Shown: in pieces, positions 12,134-22,951 of the stretch
Position numbering within the stretch: position 1 is the stretch's first letter
Layout: each line of letters starts with the position of its first letter
Assembly: GCA_963920575.1 (NCBI GenBank)
Contig: OY986966.1
Location: 9,526,048 to 9,590,047, forward strand
Direction of reading: 5' to 3'
DNA length: 64,000 bases
From: Narthecium ossifragum
Taxonomy: Eukaryota > Streptophyta > Magnoliopsida > Dioscoreales > Nartheciaceae
Program-made: the position numbers and the translations under genes
Notes under the pieces: generated by a model
What the model saw: the letters and a program-made list of their open reading frames with translations, nothing else
What the model was told of the DNA's origin: nothing
Database searches by the model: none

Positions 12134-13871
12134 TGATAAGACGTGAAAAGTGCACAAATCGTCCTTTTAACGAGGTCTTGTTAGTCTCTGAGCAATGCTA
12201 TTTTGATTGTCTTTTCTCCATTTCAGGTTTAAGGACCGTCAGCGAAAATTAGATTAAATTTGGAGTTAAAATGAGCACATTAGAGCAATTTCAGCATAAA
12301 TGATCGATCATCACAGAATGAGAAGATCGATCATTTATATGCACTAACCTGACAGAGAGCACAACATGAGGGGATCGATTAGCAAGCATGAAAGGATCGA
12401 TCATCTATGTATGTCAACAGTCACAGAGAGCAAGGTTTGAAGAGATCGATCTTTCTTCAGGGAATAATCGATCGTCCACAGGGCGTAACCAAGGTTACAA
12501 GGAAATGATCGATCATCTCTTATAGAAATGATCGATCGTTTACGGGATGTAGTCAGCAATAAAAGACTAAATGATCGATCTTCACCCTATGAAGATCGAT
12601 CATTTGATATTTGATAACAGTTAAGCAAAATCAAAGGCCCAGATCTAATACGAGTTAAGGGGATACCTAGGCTATAAATAGGCATCTTTTAGGGTTTTTT
12701 TTTTTTTTTTGGGGGGGGGGGGGGGGGGAGGGGGGGGGGGGGCTCTCTAGACTCTCTCTTGGCTGCTTGGAGGCCAATGATAGGGAGCACTTTTTCTTAG
12801 TTTCTTTTTCCTCTTTTGAACTTTTTTTTTAGAATCTTTTGGGAGGAAATACATGGCGGAAGAGCTTCATCAACCTTCATCTATGGATCAAACCCTCAAG
12901 ATGAGTAGCTAAACTCCTCGCCATGAGATGCTTATGATGTAACTAGGGTTTCTATTAGGGATTCCTAAGATTTAGGGCTTGTATACATCTTTGAATGGTT
13001 TGTATGGATTGATCTTAATTTCTTTATGAACTTGGTGTGATTTTATTATTAGTGGATGAATGATTTGTTCCTTTATGCCATAGATCTAGGTCTTGAGCAT
13101 GTTAGGGTTTGAGATTAGAGATTCTCATCAAAACATTCATCCTAGAACCATGGATGTGAGGATTTTCTTCTCGAGATTAACAGTCTTGTGATGCTAGGAC
13201 CATTACACATAATGCTAGAACCATTATGACCAACTCTTAATCCGTTATTCATCTTAATTCAAGATTAGGAATTAAGTAGTGCTAGAACCACTACGCTAGT
13301 GCTATAACCACTAGGGTAACTGCTAATCCTTGATACATTCTATTTTGCGGCCTCAAGGTGCTAGAACCATCTTGATCTTACACATAAATTCATATTATAC
13401 TATTTTCTCACGATGAATTCATCCTAATCATAACTAATCATTAGGTCATTGACTTTTAGATAATTGCTCTCACCGATAAGGGATCCTAACCGGAATTTGT
13501 TGAGTGATAGGGAGAACTAGCCATTCACCTATCAACCATTAGGAAAATCATTCAGTTTGGTTAGCTCGTTCTAATCCTAGGAAGACCTGGTAGAATCCTA
13601 GTTATTGATTAAGAATTCCCTAGTACGTTTTCTCGTATTTATCAATCCTTTAGTGTAAAGTTAGTTTAATTTCAATTCTGAATCTTTTCTCAACTTATTG
13701 GTAGGAGTACTTAGATTGAGTTTAGTAGTTTAATTATTTTTCTACGCATTCCCTATGTATTCGACTCGGATTCACTGCTATCTACCCCCAAAGTAGTTAG
13801 TTTGAAGTTCGATTATAAATTTGTAATTTTGATCGGGTGCGTTAAGTTGCGACACTTTTCAAGCTCTATCA
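12134..13871 (+). mobile_element. Solo LTR, family C, with GATCGATC pair array
   Basis: It begins TGATAAGACG and ends CTCTATCA, giving TGATA/TATCA termini. It is flanked by exact 5-bp duplications CAAGC at 12129-12133 and 13872-13876. Removing it restores the reverse transcriptase text DPCL-PNLK, which fixes the borders. A TATA box (CTATAAATA) lies at about 12671. Upstream, at 12302-12601, are five paired palindromes. Downstream are a long T/G homopolymer run (about 12686-12742) and several GCTAGAACCAT-type short repeats (13190-13360). No interior genes are present. Orientation is taken from the TATA box and leader. Confidence 0.92.
12302..12601. repeat. Five-unit paired GATCGATC array
   Basis: Palindromes start at 12302/12325, 12373/12395, 12444/12466, 12507/12530 and 12573/12594. 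Within a pair the starts are 21-23 bp apart; units repeat every 63-71 bp. Ten sites in all, two of them with one changed base (12373, 12466). The last unit is a perfect hairpin with 12-bp arms GATCGATCTTCA and TGAAGATCGATC around CCCTA. The array lies in the U3 part, upstream of the TATA box. Confidence 0.9.
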
Positions 13872-14088
13872 CAAGCATGGATCAAAAGTATTGCCAATCA
13901 CAGTCAAATCATCCATGTATACTTCCATGCATTCCTCTTTCATATCAACAAACATACTCATCATGCAACACTAGAACATAGCTGGGGCATTACACAGTCC
14001 AAATGGCATCATACGAAATGATAAGTACCAAAAGGGCATGTAAAAGTCATTTTTTTTTAGATCCTCTAAAGCAATCTCAATCTGATAA
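13872..14088 (-). pseudogene. Athila-like reverse transcriptase, core piece
   Basis: The minus strand shows KKMTFTCPFGTYHF, then RMMPFGLCNAPAMF, a short gap with a stop, and the catalytic box as VYMDDLTVIGNTFDPCL. The Asp pair of MDD is present. A one-base frame change separates TYHF from RMMP. The piece ends at the Tekay LTR on its right. Confidence 0.85.
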
Positions 14089-16912
14089 TGTGAGGACCCG
14101 TTCCTCTGACCTAGCTCGACCGCGTGGGTCGAGGGTCATTTTCTGTTATTTTGGTTTCGCGTCAGGTGTGATCAAGTTGATCGTATTGCTCTTGTAACCC
14201 CAGGGGCAATTTGGTAAATTACGCCCGGTGGTCGATTTCACACCCGCGTAACGCACACATGGCCTTGGATTGATGTATGTGATTGATTAGGACCTTAAGG
14301 GTGCCTTCGATCGGAAGATCAGAGCTCGATCGGGAAAGATCGAATCGGACGGCTGAGATCAGATCCTGATCTCTATAAATACCTGACTTCTCTCCCTTTC
14401 CTTTCTGCTTCTTCCTCTCATGTCGTTGTCTCTCTCTCTCCTATCGGCTGAGCTAGGGCTTGGAGGCGCGATCTTCGAGGAGCGGATCTTGGCGATCGAG
14501 CTTGGGGAATACTTGGAGGAGCTGCCCTACTTGATAAAATAGGTGTTCTACCCCGATCGTATGATTGGGTTCTCATAGGATAGGTTTATTGTGTTTCTGA
14601 TGTAGGAATACATGGTAGAATATTGTGTAGCTTAATACATGGGTGTTGTAGCTTGCTTAGAGTATCTCTACCATTTGATTTTCGTATTTTATCGGATGAT
14701 TCTTTTATTATCACCGGTTTGTCGGTTTTTGGCCGTTTAGACCTAGATTTGAGATTTAGCCATCAAAATCATGTTTTCTTCGTATCAATAGCTTCCTCAT
14801 CATTTTTTACGCGTGCATGCAAAGTTTCATCGATTTCCAATGAGTTTTAATAGATCAAATCCAAGTAGTTGGATTTCTGGCACTGTTCGTAGGAACTGTG
14901 CACTAGGCTAGACGGTCGACCGTCAGGTGATGGCATGCTTATTTTTGGTCTCACGGCCGACCGTCGGATCGATCGTGGCTCACAGTTGACCGTCGAATCG
15001 ACCGTGAGGCTCTGTCCCATTTTGGGTCTCCCAGGGTCGATGTTCCGATCGACCGCGGGTTCTTACCTTTTTCCCACTTTACCTCACGGTCGACCGTCGG
15101 ATCGACCGTGAGGCTCTATCTCCTTTTTGGCTCCCTAGGGTCGATGTTCCGATCGACCGTGTCCCTTATGAGCTGCCCACCTTTTGGTCTCACGGTCGAC
15201 CGTCGCATCGACCGCGGCTCACGGTCGACCGTTGGATCGACCATGAGTCCCTGAATAGTGTTTTCTGACTTCCTTGGATTGGTTTATTATTCATGATAGG
15301 TGTCCAATCATGTTAGGAAGCATGCATGTTATTATCACGGGGTTTTCAATGGATTTTGATTGAGATTGAGAATTGAATCGCGCGTTTATTCTTTTTGGCG
15401 AATTTGTGGATTGGCTCGCATTTAAATACTTAGTTGGATGGTAATTTAAATACTTATTGCTTACCTAGCCGTTAGCTAGCAATGAGTGTTAGCTTACGTG
15501 GTATTGTGGAACCTGAGTCCGTTGCCGGCGAGTGCCGAGGGCTATTGTATAACTGCTGAAGTTATAATTGATGTTGTGGCATATAGAGACATCTGGGTTA
15601 GATTTTTGCATAGGTTCATGCACTGTATGCATTAGAGGCATATCAGGCGGGGCAATGGGTTGATCGCCGATTCGAGGCTCTCGGGTAGCTCGGATCAAGC
15701 CTTAGGACCGTGGCTGGGTAGTAAGGTTTAGGATGTGATTGTATAATTGGAATCTTCATGTTATCGAGGATGTGATGTAGTTGGCTATGATCATATTGTT
15801 ATCAAGGTTTAGAGGTTGTGACGGTTTTCCAAGGCCAAGTGCTAAGGATGGTTGTCGATGTCCCCGACGTGGTCCCCAGGCAGTGGTTTCCTGCTGGGTA
15901 AGGGTGATCCTATTAGTTTTAGTTCTCGTTCCTCCCAGCGTGGTCAGTTGAGAAGAGTAGGATCCCTTGGGGAGTCGATAGGGGTTGTGAAATTCCGTGG
16001 CATTCCGTAGGATTAGACGGAGAGACATCACAGTTGTTGTTTTCCTCCCTTCAGTGTGCCGTAGAGTAGGACCCTACTAAGCTTATCGCTCACTCCTACC
16101 CGGTCTGCATTTGCGGGTGCAGGCGCAAGTTCTTCTTCAGTAGAGCCGGTGGGATCAGCTTTTGGCGGCGCGACGACTTCCAGAGGTGCGTGAGGTTGCT
16201 GTGGGAGAACAGTTGTACTTTTGGCAGATCATGTATAGTATAGACATCCTTCGAGGACTTTTGGATTAAATGTATAATATTTTCCTTGGAGGAGTTTGAT
16301 AAGAATTTGTATCGGATGTTTAAATAGTACAACCTGATGTTTCTATTAATTGAATTATAGCTTTACCCGTGGAAGTTAAATTGTTTAAATTATCTTGGTT
16401 TTTCGCTTGTATCACGCCAGTTTGGATGTGAATAGTAATAGAAACTCTCACGTCTCAGACCGGATGGGTTTTCTAGGTCGGGGTGTGACAACTTGGTATT
16501 AAAGCAGGCGTAGGTCCCAGGGATAGGATTAGGCTTGCGGTTAAGGTTTTGAGCGTGGATTGGGATAGTTCTAGGAGTAGAGCATCCCTGTGTGCTTGTT
16601 CGTGCTCATGTGTGATGTGCTTTTGCTTTCTTGATTGTTGTTGTGTTTCGGTTTCTTACGAGTGGACACTTGTCGTCTCTGGTAAACGTGCAGATGACAT
16701 GGAGCCGGGCTAGCTGTCCAGTCTTGGGTCGTGGTAGTGCGCGCTACGAGCGCGCTGCCCGACGGGCCTTAGGGGCCAATGCAGCCCTGCCCCAGGTACC
16801 TGCACCAGAGCCAAAGCCGAGGATTGAGGTCGTGATGGAGGAGGATGCTTCTTTCGTCGCCGAGGAGGTCTCTCCTCCACTCGACTAGCGTGCTGTTGTG
16901 ACCGCGGTGGTC
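14089..16912 (+). mobile_element. Partial Tekay/Del-type element (5' LTR, primer site, gag start)
   Basis: The LTR starts TGTGAGGACCCG at 14089 and ends GGTCGGGGTGTGACA at 16490. Right after it, CTTGGTATTAAAGCAG is a degenerate primer site for initiator tRNA-Met. From about 16694 a frame reads MTWSRASCPVLGRGSARYER and stops at 16886-16888. About 420 bp of interior remain before Athila-like reverse transcriptase text resumes near 16926, with roughly 50 codons of that enzyme missing. Insertion was therefore followed by a deletion that removed the rest of this element. A TATA box (CTATAAATA) lies at about 14376. Confidence 0.8.
14912..15245. repeat. GGTCGACC inverted-pair array in a Tekay LTR
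   Basis: Repeated units such as CACGGTCGA(8 bp)TCGACCGTG, with 9-bp complementary arms at 15085-15093 and 15102-15110. Related units occur at about 14912, 14953, 14981, 15191 and 15220, and half-units (GGGTCGATGTTCCGATCGACC) at about 15033 and 15138. A larger period of about 101 bp is visible between 14991 and 15092. The array lies downstream of the TATA box, in the transcribed part of the LTR. Confidence 0.8.
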
Positions 16913-16925
16913 GACTTACTGGTGG

Positions 16926-17700
16926 TTGCATTCAGTTTTCTATAGTCTATACACATACGTTATCCTTTCACCAATTTAGTGGGGACAGAGTCTCCACTTT
17001 CATTCTTGACAACGGTGACACCAGATCTTTTAGGCACAACCTGAGTAGTGCTCACCCACTTGCTATCAGCAATGGGATAGATGATCCCTGCATCCAACAA
17101 TTTCAGCACCTTAGTTCTTACTACCTCCTTCATTGTAGGGCTCAACCTACGCTGAAGATCCCTATGAGGTACAACCCCCTGTTCAAGATTAATCTTATGG
17201 GAAGAAATTAAAGGACTAATACCTTTTAGGTCTGCTATATTCCAACCAATAGCTGATTTTTGCTCATTCAAAACTCTGAGTAATTGCTCACCTTGTTCTG
17301 CAGTTAATGCTGAAGAAATGATAATTGGGTATGTATGACCTGGACCAAGGTATGTGTGCTTTAAACCTTGAGGGAGTGGCTTTAGATCAAGCTTGGGTGG
17401 CTCCACTGCTGATGGCTTTGGTGGTTGTCCTCTTTCTGGTAGTTCTTCAGACCTTGGCTATCATGGACTTGCAAAGGAACAATGTTCTAAGGTAGTGCAT
17501 ATACCATCAATCTCAGAATTTTTATTCAAATCAAACTCAAGAGATTCAATTTCAGCCGCAACAAACTCCTCTTCAGTGAGCGAGTCAATCCGGTAAGTCT
17601 GTTGGCATTCGTCATCCTCATCAGACTGCTTGACAACATTAAAAACATTAATTTCTAACGTCTTATTCCCAAAAGTTAGCTTCATTAGGCCATTCATGCA
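16926..17700 (-). pseudogene. Athila-like protease-to-reverse transcriptase N-terminal region
   Basis: 17406-16960 reads LKPLPQGLKHTYLG, then AIGWNIADLKGISP, LSPTMKEVV, and KWVSTTQVVPKRSGVTVV, the conserved start of the reverse transcriptase. It continues past a stop into CIDYRKLNAT before the Tekay insertion. 17697-17461 carries the preceding linker (LEINVFNV, YRIDSLTEEEF). The two parts are split by a stop near 17460. Confidence 0.8.
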
Positions 17701-17924
17701 ATTAATTATAACATTAGCAGTAGCAAGAAACGGTCTACCTAAAATAATGGGAATTCTATAGTCAGCAGTTACTACAGCCTGTGTATCTAAGATTAAGAAA
17801 TCAATAGGATAATAAAATTTGTCTATTTACACAAGCATATCCTCTACTACTCCCTTGGAGTCTTTGTAGATCTATCTGCCAGTTGCAGAACCACGGATTT
17901 TGACTTAATCTGTCCTAACCCTAG

Positions 17925-18620
17925 TTACAAGTACACAGAATATGGCATTAAATTGACACTTGCACCAAGATCTAATAAAGCTTGACCTACTTCATGCTCT
18001 CCAATGAAACAAGACATAATAGGACAGCCAGGATCCTTGTATTTCAGAGGAATCCTATGTTGAAGCAGTGCACTAACTTGCTCTGTTAAGAATATTGTTT
18101 TCTTTACATGATGCCATCTCTTCATAGTACATAACTCTTTAATCACTTTGGCATAGGTAGGCACTTGTTTAATAACATGCAAAAGGGGAAGGTTTACCTT
18201 AACCTGTCGAAGCTGCTCCAAGATCTCACTGTTGGGCTCCATAGTCGGCTTAGTAGACTTCAATGATTGAGGGAAAGGGACACATACCTTAAACTCACCT
18301 GGCATGGGGCCGGTTGGATGATCGGCCTCTGCAGGGCCCTCCTCAATTCGGTCTTTTTCCTCACCAGCAGTAAGAGGTTCGGCTGGCTCCCTTGAAGGAC
18401 TTCTTGTTGCCTTCCCGCTTCTTATAGTCACAACGTTCATCTCCTTGACATTGGTTCGCTCAGCACTGGATGCCTGCGTCTGTTGGGGCCGAGCTGGGAA
18501 CTTTCCTTGTTCATTCATGCTCAAGGAGTTGATCAGCTTCATGATCTGGCACTTGATCTCTTGAACATCCTCCTTTCTTTCCTTAGCTTCCTGCACAATC
18601 ATAGATTTCAGCTCATACAA
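17925..18620 (-). pseudogene. Athila-like gag end and aspartic protease
   Basis: A 231-codon open stretch. The N-terminal half is a charged linker (EAKERKEDVQEIK, VVTIRSGKAT). The C-terminal half is retropepsin-like, with the active-site box ALLDLGASVNLMPYS. DLGAS in place of DTGAS is usual in this lineage. Upstream it shows LPLLHVIKQVPTYAKVIKEL, a conserved Athila/Tat stretch. The protease would mature Gag and Pol. The frame is lost after 17925. Confidence 0.85.
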
Positions 18621-18792
18621 ACTATCAGTAAATGTAGGCCCAGGAAAAACAGATGCATTATAAGGAGGGTTAGAAAAAAGCTTATTTGGTAGCGGTTGAT
18701 GATGCTCATTGCTTTGTGGAGCGTTCGACTTCCAGCTGAAGTTCGGATGCTCAAGATCTAGGGTTTGTTTGTTGAATTTAGAATTGTTTTAC

Positions 18793-19831
18793 TTATTGTT
18801 TTAAATTTGTGGTGAAATTGTAAACTGCACAGGGATCAAATTGAGGGAATACAGGGGGAGACTCTCGCCATTTGTTTTTAGAAATAGGTTTAGTCGCCTC
18901 ACGCCTCGGACCGGATGGGTTTTCTGGGTCGGGGTGTGACACTCGCCATCCTGGATTATACGTCTCTAAATAAGGAGTGTACAACCTACTGAATGCGCCC
19001 ATTGCGTTGCACTGGTCGTCGTACACGCCCCTCATCTCAGCATAAGTGGAGCAATCATCAATCTGGTGGTCCATGCTCTGACAGATCATACAAGGCCTAG
19101 CCATCCTTGGAGGTTCGCTGTATGGAAAGGTACGGGCAGCCATCATATTTTTGCTCTTTAGTAGCTCCAGCTCCCTTGTCAGGCTCTCCACTTTGGCCTT
19201 GAGTGCATCCTCCTCATACAACTGAAATATTCCTCCACCCTGTTGTTACGATGATGGTCTGGCTTGGCCCAGTCCATGTATGAGCTTTCTCAGTGAGCTT
19301 TGTCAAATACTCAATAGCTGCATCAGGATCTCTTTGCAGAAATTCACCATAACACATCATTTCAAAGAATTGGCATTCTCTAATAGTTAATCCATCTTAA
19401 AAATAACTAACAAGACGCCAACTCTCATACCCGTGGTGAGGACACAAGTTCAACATGTCTTTAAACCGTTCCCACACCTGATACAGAGTCTCACTGACCT
19501 TCTGTGTGAAGGTCGAGATTTGTCTCTTAAGTACATTGGTCTTGTGCTGTGGGAAATACTTGTTGAAGAATATCTGTGTCATTTCAGCCCAAGATCCTAC
19601 CGGTCTTGACCTCAAGGATAACCAATTCTTCACCTTATCCTTCAGTGAGAAGGGGAAGAACTTAAGTCGGATCATGTTTAGTGCACCTGGTTGGCTATGG
19701 AAGGTCGCTACTACCTCCTCAAACTCCCTAACATGCACATATGGATTTTCATTTTTCAACCCATGAAAAGTAGGAAGCAACTGAATCATGCCAGGTTTAA
19801 AATCTACATGTTGTGCATTGGGTGGAAACAT
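18793..19831 (-). pseudogene. Athila-like gag
   Basis: 19831-19397 encodes the capsid-like part: IQLLPTFHGLKNENPYVHV, LKDKVKNWLSL, FNKYFPQHKTNVLKRQI and ETLYQVWERFKDML. It stops after LVSYF. 19221-18793 has a CX2CX4HX4C zinc knuckle (CMICQSMDHQIDDC). Gag packages the RNA into particles. A 45-bp foreign piece at 18899-18943 interrupts the region after the knuckle. The parallel plus-strand gag at 30069 shares LKR-IS-F-QK and CP-HGY--WRLVSYF. Confidence 0.85.
18899..18943 (+). repeat. 45-bp Tekay LTR-end fragment inside Athila gag
   Basis: This piece (GGACCGGATGGGTTTTCTGG, GTCGGGGTGTGAC) matches the last bases of the Tekay LTR at about 16448-16490 with a few changes. The gag text flanks it on both sides. 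It has no full element and no clear target duplication. Confidence 0.75.
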
Positions 19832-20173
19832 GAGGCATGAAGGTGTAGCGGTGCGTGTGGGATGCAGATACTCCTACAGACTTCTAGGAGCCTGTTGTCC
19901 CTCATGCTCAGCCATAGTCAAAGTATGTTGTGAAGTCTGTGACCGTGCGTCAAAAAGGTCAACAATGTGTATATCACTATCAGAGGTATCAGAATCACCC
20001 TCGGGACGTCTAGCAACTTTTCCTAATTCATCTCTATGCCGAGGCATACACCGGCAAACACGCAATCAAAATAGAAATAAGAAAAAGGAAACAAAGAATA
20101 AGGAAGGGAACGAAGTTACCACCTTGATGTCGTCAATCGTTGTTTGATGATTCTAGCGTTTTTCTGAACCGTC

Positions 20174-20191
20174 TCCCCAGCAACGGCGTCA
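20174..20191 (-). promoter_or_regulatory. Primer-binding site, tRNA-Asp type (degenerate)
   Basis: The minus strand reads TGACGCCGTTGCTGGGGA. This is two changes from TGGCGCCGTTGCCGGGGA, the complement of the 3' end of plant tRNA-Asp as I know it, and of the intact copy at 29696. It lies eight bases inside the LTR end. Confidence 0.85.
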
Positions 20192-20199
20192 AATTTTGT

Positions 20200-21723
20200 T
20201 GTCGCACAAATGCGTCTCACACAGCGGTCGTGGTGCAGTACAACATAAGAGAGGTCGATCCCACAGAGAGATAAATAGAAAGGAACCAGAAATACAGATA
20301 ACAATATATCGAAAACAATCAAGAGCCTAAGAGTTAAGAAAGTTAGATCAAAGATTTAATGGTGATGTGAGATTATCGAATGAAATAAGGATTTGGAGAA
20401 GGCTAGGCTTTAGGAATTCCTCGCTCAGACTTGGGTTCTTCTCTTATCAATGGTACATGCAATACTCAGTTGAGGATTGCACATCCCAATCACCTCAACT
20501 GGAAGATATGGAATTATGAATCTAGCAGAATATGAATTTCTCTTCCTATGATTGGGTCTTTCTTGTTACAACACTAACTCCGTCCTATCAGAGCCTAAGA
20601 ATACACGATACCGACTGTCACTATAGGCAGCGTGTAGCAGAGGCTTCACGAGATAAAGCCCTAACCTTGTTTTACCAAATCCCTAAGAGTATGCAATACC
20701 GGCTGTCATGACATGCAATGCGTAACAAAGGTTTCACAAGGCTAGGTAGGAAACAAAGGAGATAACTATGGGATCACAATATCATAAAAGAAGCATGACT
20801 AGAATTATAATAATGTTCAACCACATAGCAATCTGTGAAGATCCAATACATATATAGAGTTTAAACAATAAAGATCAAAACATGAACCATCGATGAAGAA
20901 GAAACCCTCATCCTTGCTCAGTCATCCGTCCGCCATGCCTTGAAGATTTACTCGGCCATGGAGATGAAGAATCTGCACTTTCCTTTGCCTCCAATTGTTG
21001 TCCAAACCCCCTTGAACTGCTGCCAAAAAGTTCCCTTTGAATAACCCTAAGTCCCCTATTTATAGCCTCCAAAAGAGTCCCACTCGGATTAGATCCGCAC
21101 CTTTAATTTTCTCTTCCATAAAATAAAAAGATCGATCTTTTAGGGGGTGAAAATTGATCTTTTCACCCCGTATAATTGCCTACGACCGAAGAAGATCGAT
21201 CTTTTGATATAATACGCTCTGTCTTCATTTCTGCACAAAGAATATTGATCTTCTATAGGGAGAAGATTTATCTTTTGAAATCACACGCTCTGTCACTGTT
21301 TCTGTACAGAGAGAGAAGATCGATCTTCTTATGCTGTGAAGATCGATCGTTTAATTCATCATGAAAATTTCAGCTTATTTCTTAGTACTGTGCATTGATA
21401 CAAAAAATGTCATAACTTCATCTAGAAAACTCGGAATCACGAACCGTAAAATTCTCTAGAAATTAGACTTCCACAACATTCCGATGATATATGACACATC
21501 ATCTGATTCTTCTTTAGAAGGTACAGTTTAATATTTGAATTTAACCCATGTAATCTTTTCACCTTCTATGCTCTTTTTCACTCCTATTTTCTGCATTTTT
21601 CAACAAGGTTTGTGAAGCATCATATAAGTGTAAAAACAATACTAAAGAGCTAACTAAGGATGAAGAATCCAGCAATTGGGCTGGTGATAAGGCTGTTCAG
21701 AGTGCACTTTCATGCACTCATCA
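20200..21723 (-). repeat. Athila-like 5' LTR
   Basis: In plus orientation it begins TGTCGCACAAATGC and ends CATGCACTCATCA, so on the minus strand it is TGATGAGTGC...GCGACA. Its partner at 28156-29687 has the same ends and similar length (about 1.53 kb). The TATA box on the minus strand (CTATAAATA) is at about 21057-21066. The GATCGATC pair array at 21130-21348 lies upstream of it in U3. Confidence 0.9.
21130..21348. repeat. Paired GATCGATC array, decaying copy
   Basis: Pairs start at 21130/21152, 21243/21265 and 21318/21341, with 22-23 bp between starts. An unpaired site lies at 21194. Several have one changed base. The last pair forms 11-bp arms (GATCGATCTTC and GAAGATCGATC). Confidence 0.85.
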
Positions 21724-22392
21724 CGACACTGCTGGCGGTTCCGACGAAATACTTACTGTCAAACAAGTGTGCAGTGTGAGCATGTGATACAAGGGTGCAT
21801 GGTGGACCTGTGAGAGTCCTAAAACTAACATACAATTAACAGTGGCTAAGCCTACTGACACAAGAGTCTTGCTCTGGTTTCTGAATTTTGCGAGAGCCTA
21901 ATTGTTGTATCTCTTGGTCTTTTATATTGGTCCTTTCCCCCAATGGTTATCATCAGTCCCATTGGCGGTTGTTCCCATCGTGCTTGGCGGTTGAATTGAC
22001 AATCAGTTAAATTAACCGACTGCTTTTTCATTAGTAACCTTGGACTTTCCTTTCATGGCTTCATTTTCACCAATTCTACTCTTTCGCGTGCTAAAGTCAT
22101 TGCAAACGATATCTATCTACCTTCATCCACGATTCACCTGCATACGAAGGAAGTAAATTTTATGGTGTATAACTCCATGTCTCAATCTGAGAGGATCTGC
22201 AATCTAAAAAGGTTGACATGAATAATATTTGTCACTATGGCACAATAATAAAACAAACCACCATTGCTGGAATGAAATATAGCATTCTAAATTCTAACAC
22301 AAATGGGTAAAGATTGTCGAGAGAGAGAAGAGGAGCATTAAACAAGATGTCAGTTGCTTTTGTAGCATAGGGGTGTCTATTATTGGGGTTTG
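21724..22392. other. Unique-looking spacer between two retrotransposons
   Basis: About 670 bp with no coding frame, repeat or element end that I recognise. It may be original host sequence. GGCGGTT occurs at about 21732, 21965 and 21986. Confidence 0.35.
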
Positions 22393-22935
22393 TTACGAAG
22401 CTTCCCCTTATAAGCTCGCGTAACGGGTCTACTAGTTGCTGGGGACACCACTGGTAGGGATGCCAGACTTCTCGCCGTGGCTGACCTATGATGAATGTGG
22501 ATGAATGGAAGAATGAGAGATGGAGGGGAAGTGATTGAAGAGAAAACTCAAGATCAAGCTTATCAAGCCTTACACCAATATGGTGGGAATTTCCTTCTTA
22601 GCATTTCCATTTATTTGAACAACTTAAATAGAACATGACTCTATCCCAGAATGGATAGATCTCAACTAAAACAAGAAGGTGAATTAAAGGCAACTAAACC
22701 AGCCATATGGCTTAATAAAGAAATAGGAAATGCAATGTGATACACAAAACTTTCTTCCAAATCTTGTTGATTGACCAATCACGTGCCCGTGATTGGTTCC
22801 TTGCCTTGCTCGCCCAACCTTCCATGGCCGCCGCTTGCCTCTTTTGGCTGCCGTTGCTCATCTATTATTGGATTGTTGCCTTCATTAGCATGTTCCTTCC
22901 CTTGAATTACATCAATTTGAATCCCAGCTGTATCA
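22393..22935 (-). repeat. Reina 3' LTR
   Basis: Plus-strand ends TGTTACGAAGC and CAGCTGTATCA. It aligns along its length with 26909-27314 plus 34388-34502 (ACCAATATGG, AGAATGGATAGATCTC, AATCCCAGCT). 543 bp. Confidence 0.92.
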
Positions 22936-22951
22936 TTCTCACCCTCTCCAA
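22936..22951 (-). promoter_or_regulatory. Polypurine tract
   Basis: The minus strand reads TTGGAGAGGGTGAGAA immediately before the LTR start TGATACAGC. It doubles as coding sequence of the chromodomain tail. Confidence 0.8.

Larger units (their letters stand above)
8470..21723 (-). mobile_element. Athila-like Ty3/gypsy retrotransposon, decayed and nested
   Basis: The whole element in minus orientation: 5' LTR 20200-21723, primer site 20174-20191, gag 18793-19831, protease 17925-18620, reverse transcriptase split over 16926-17406, 13872-14088 and 11985-12133, integrase 10174-11730, 3' non-pol region, polypurine tract 8918-8932 and truncated 3' LTR 8470-8917. The tRNA-Asp primer site and the protease signature DLGASVNLMP fit the Athila/Tat branch. 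It is interrupted by a solo LTR (12134-13871) and by a plus-strand Tekay piece (14089-16912). The two LTRs differ by eye at roughly one site in eight to ten, so it is old. All frames are broken. Confidence 0.85.

Noticed and set aside
14912..15245. CRISPR-like array of short repeats
   Set aside because: Repeats are inverted pairs of variable spacing inside a plant LTR, with no cas genes and a eukaryotic context.
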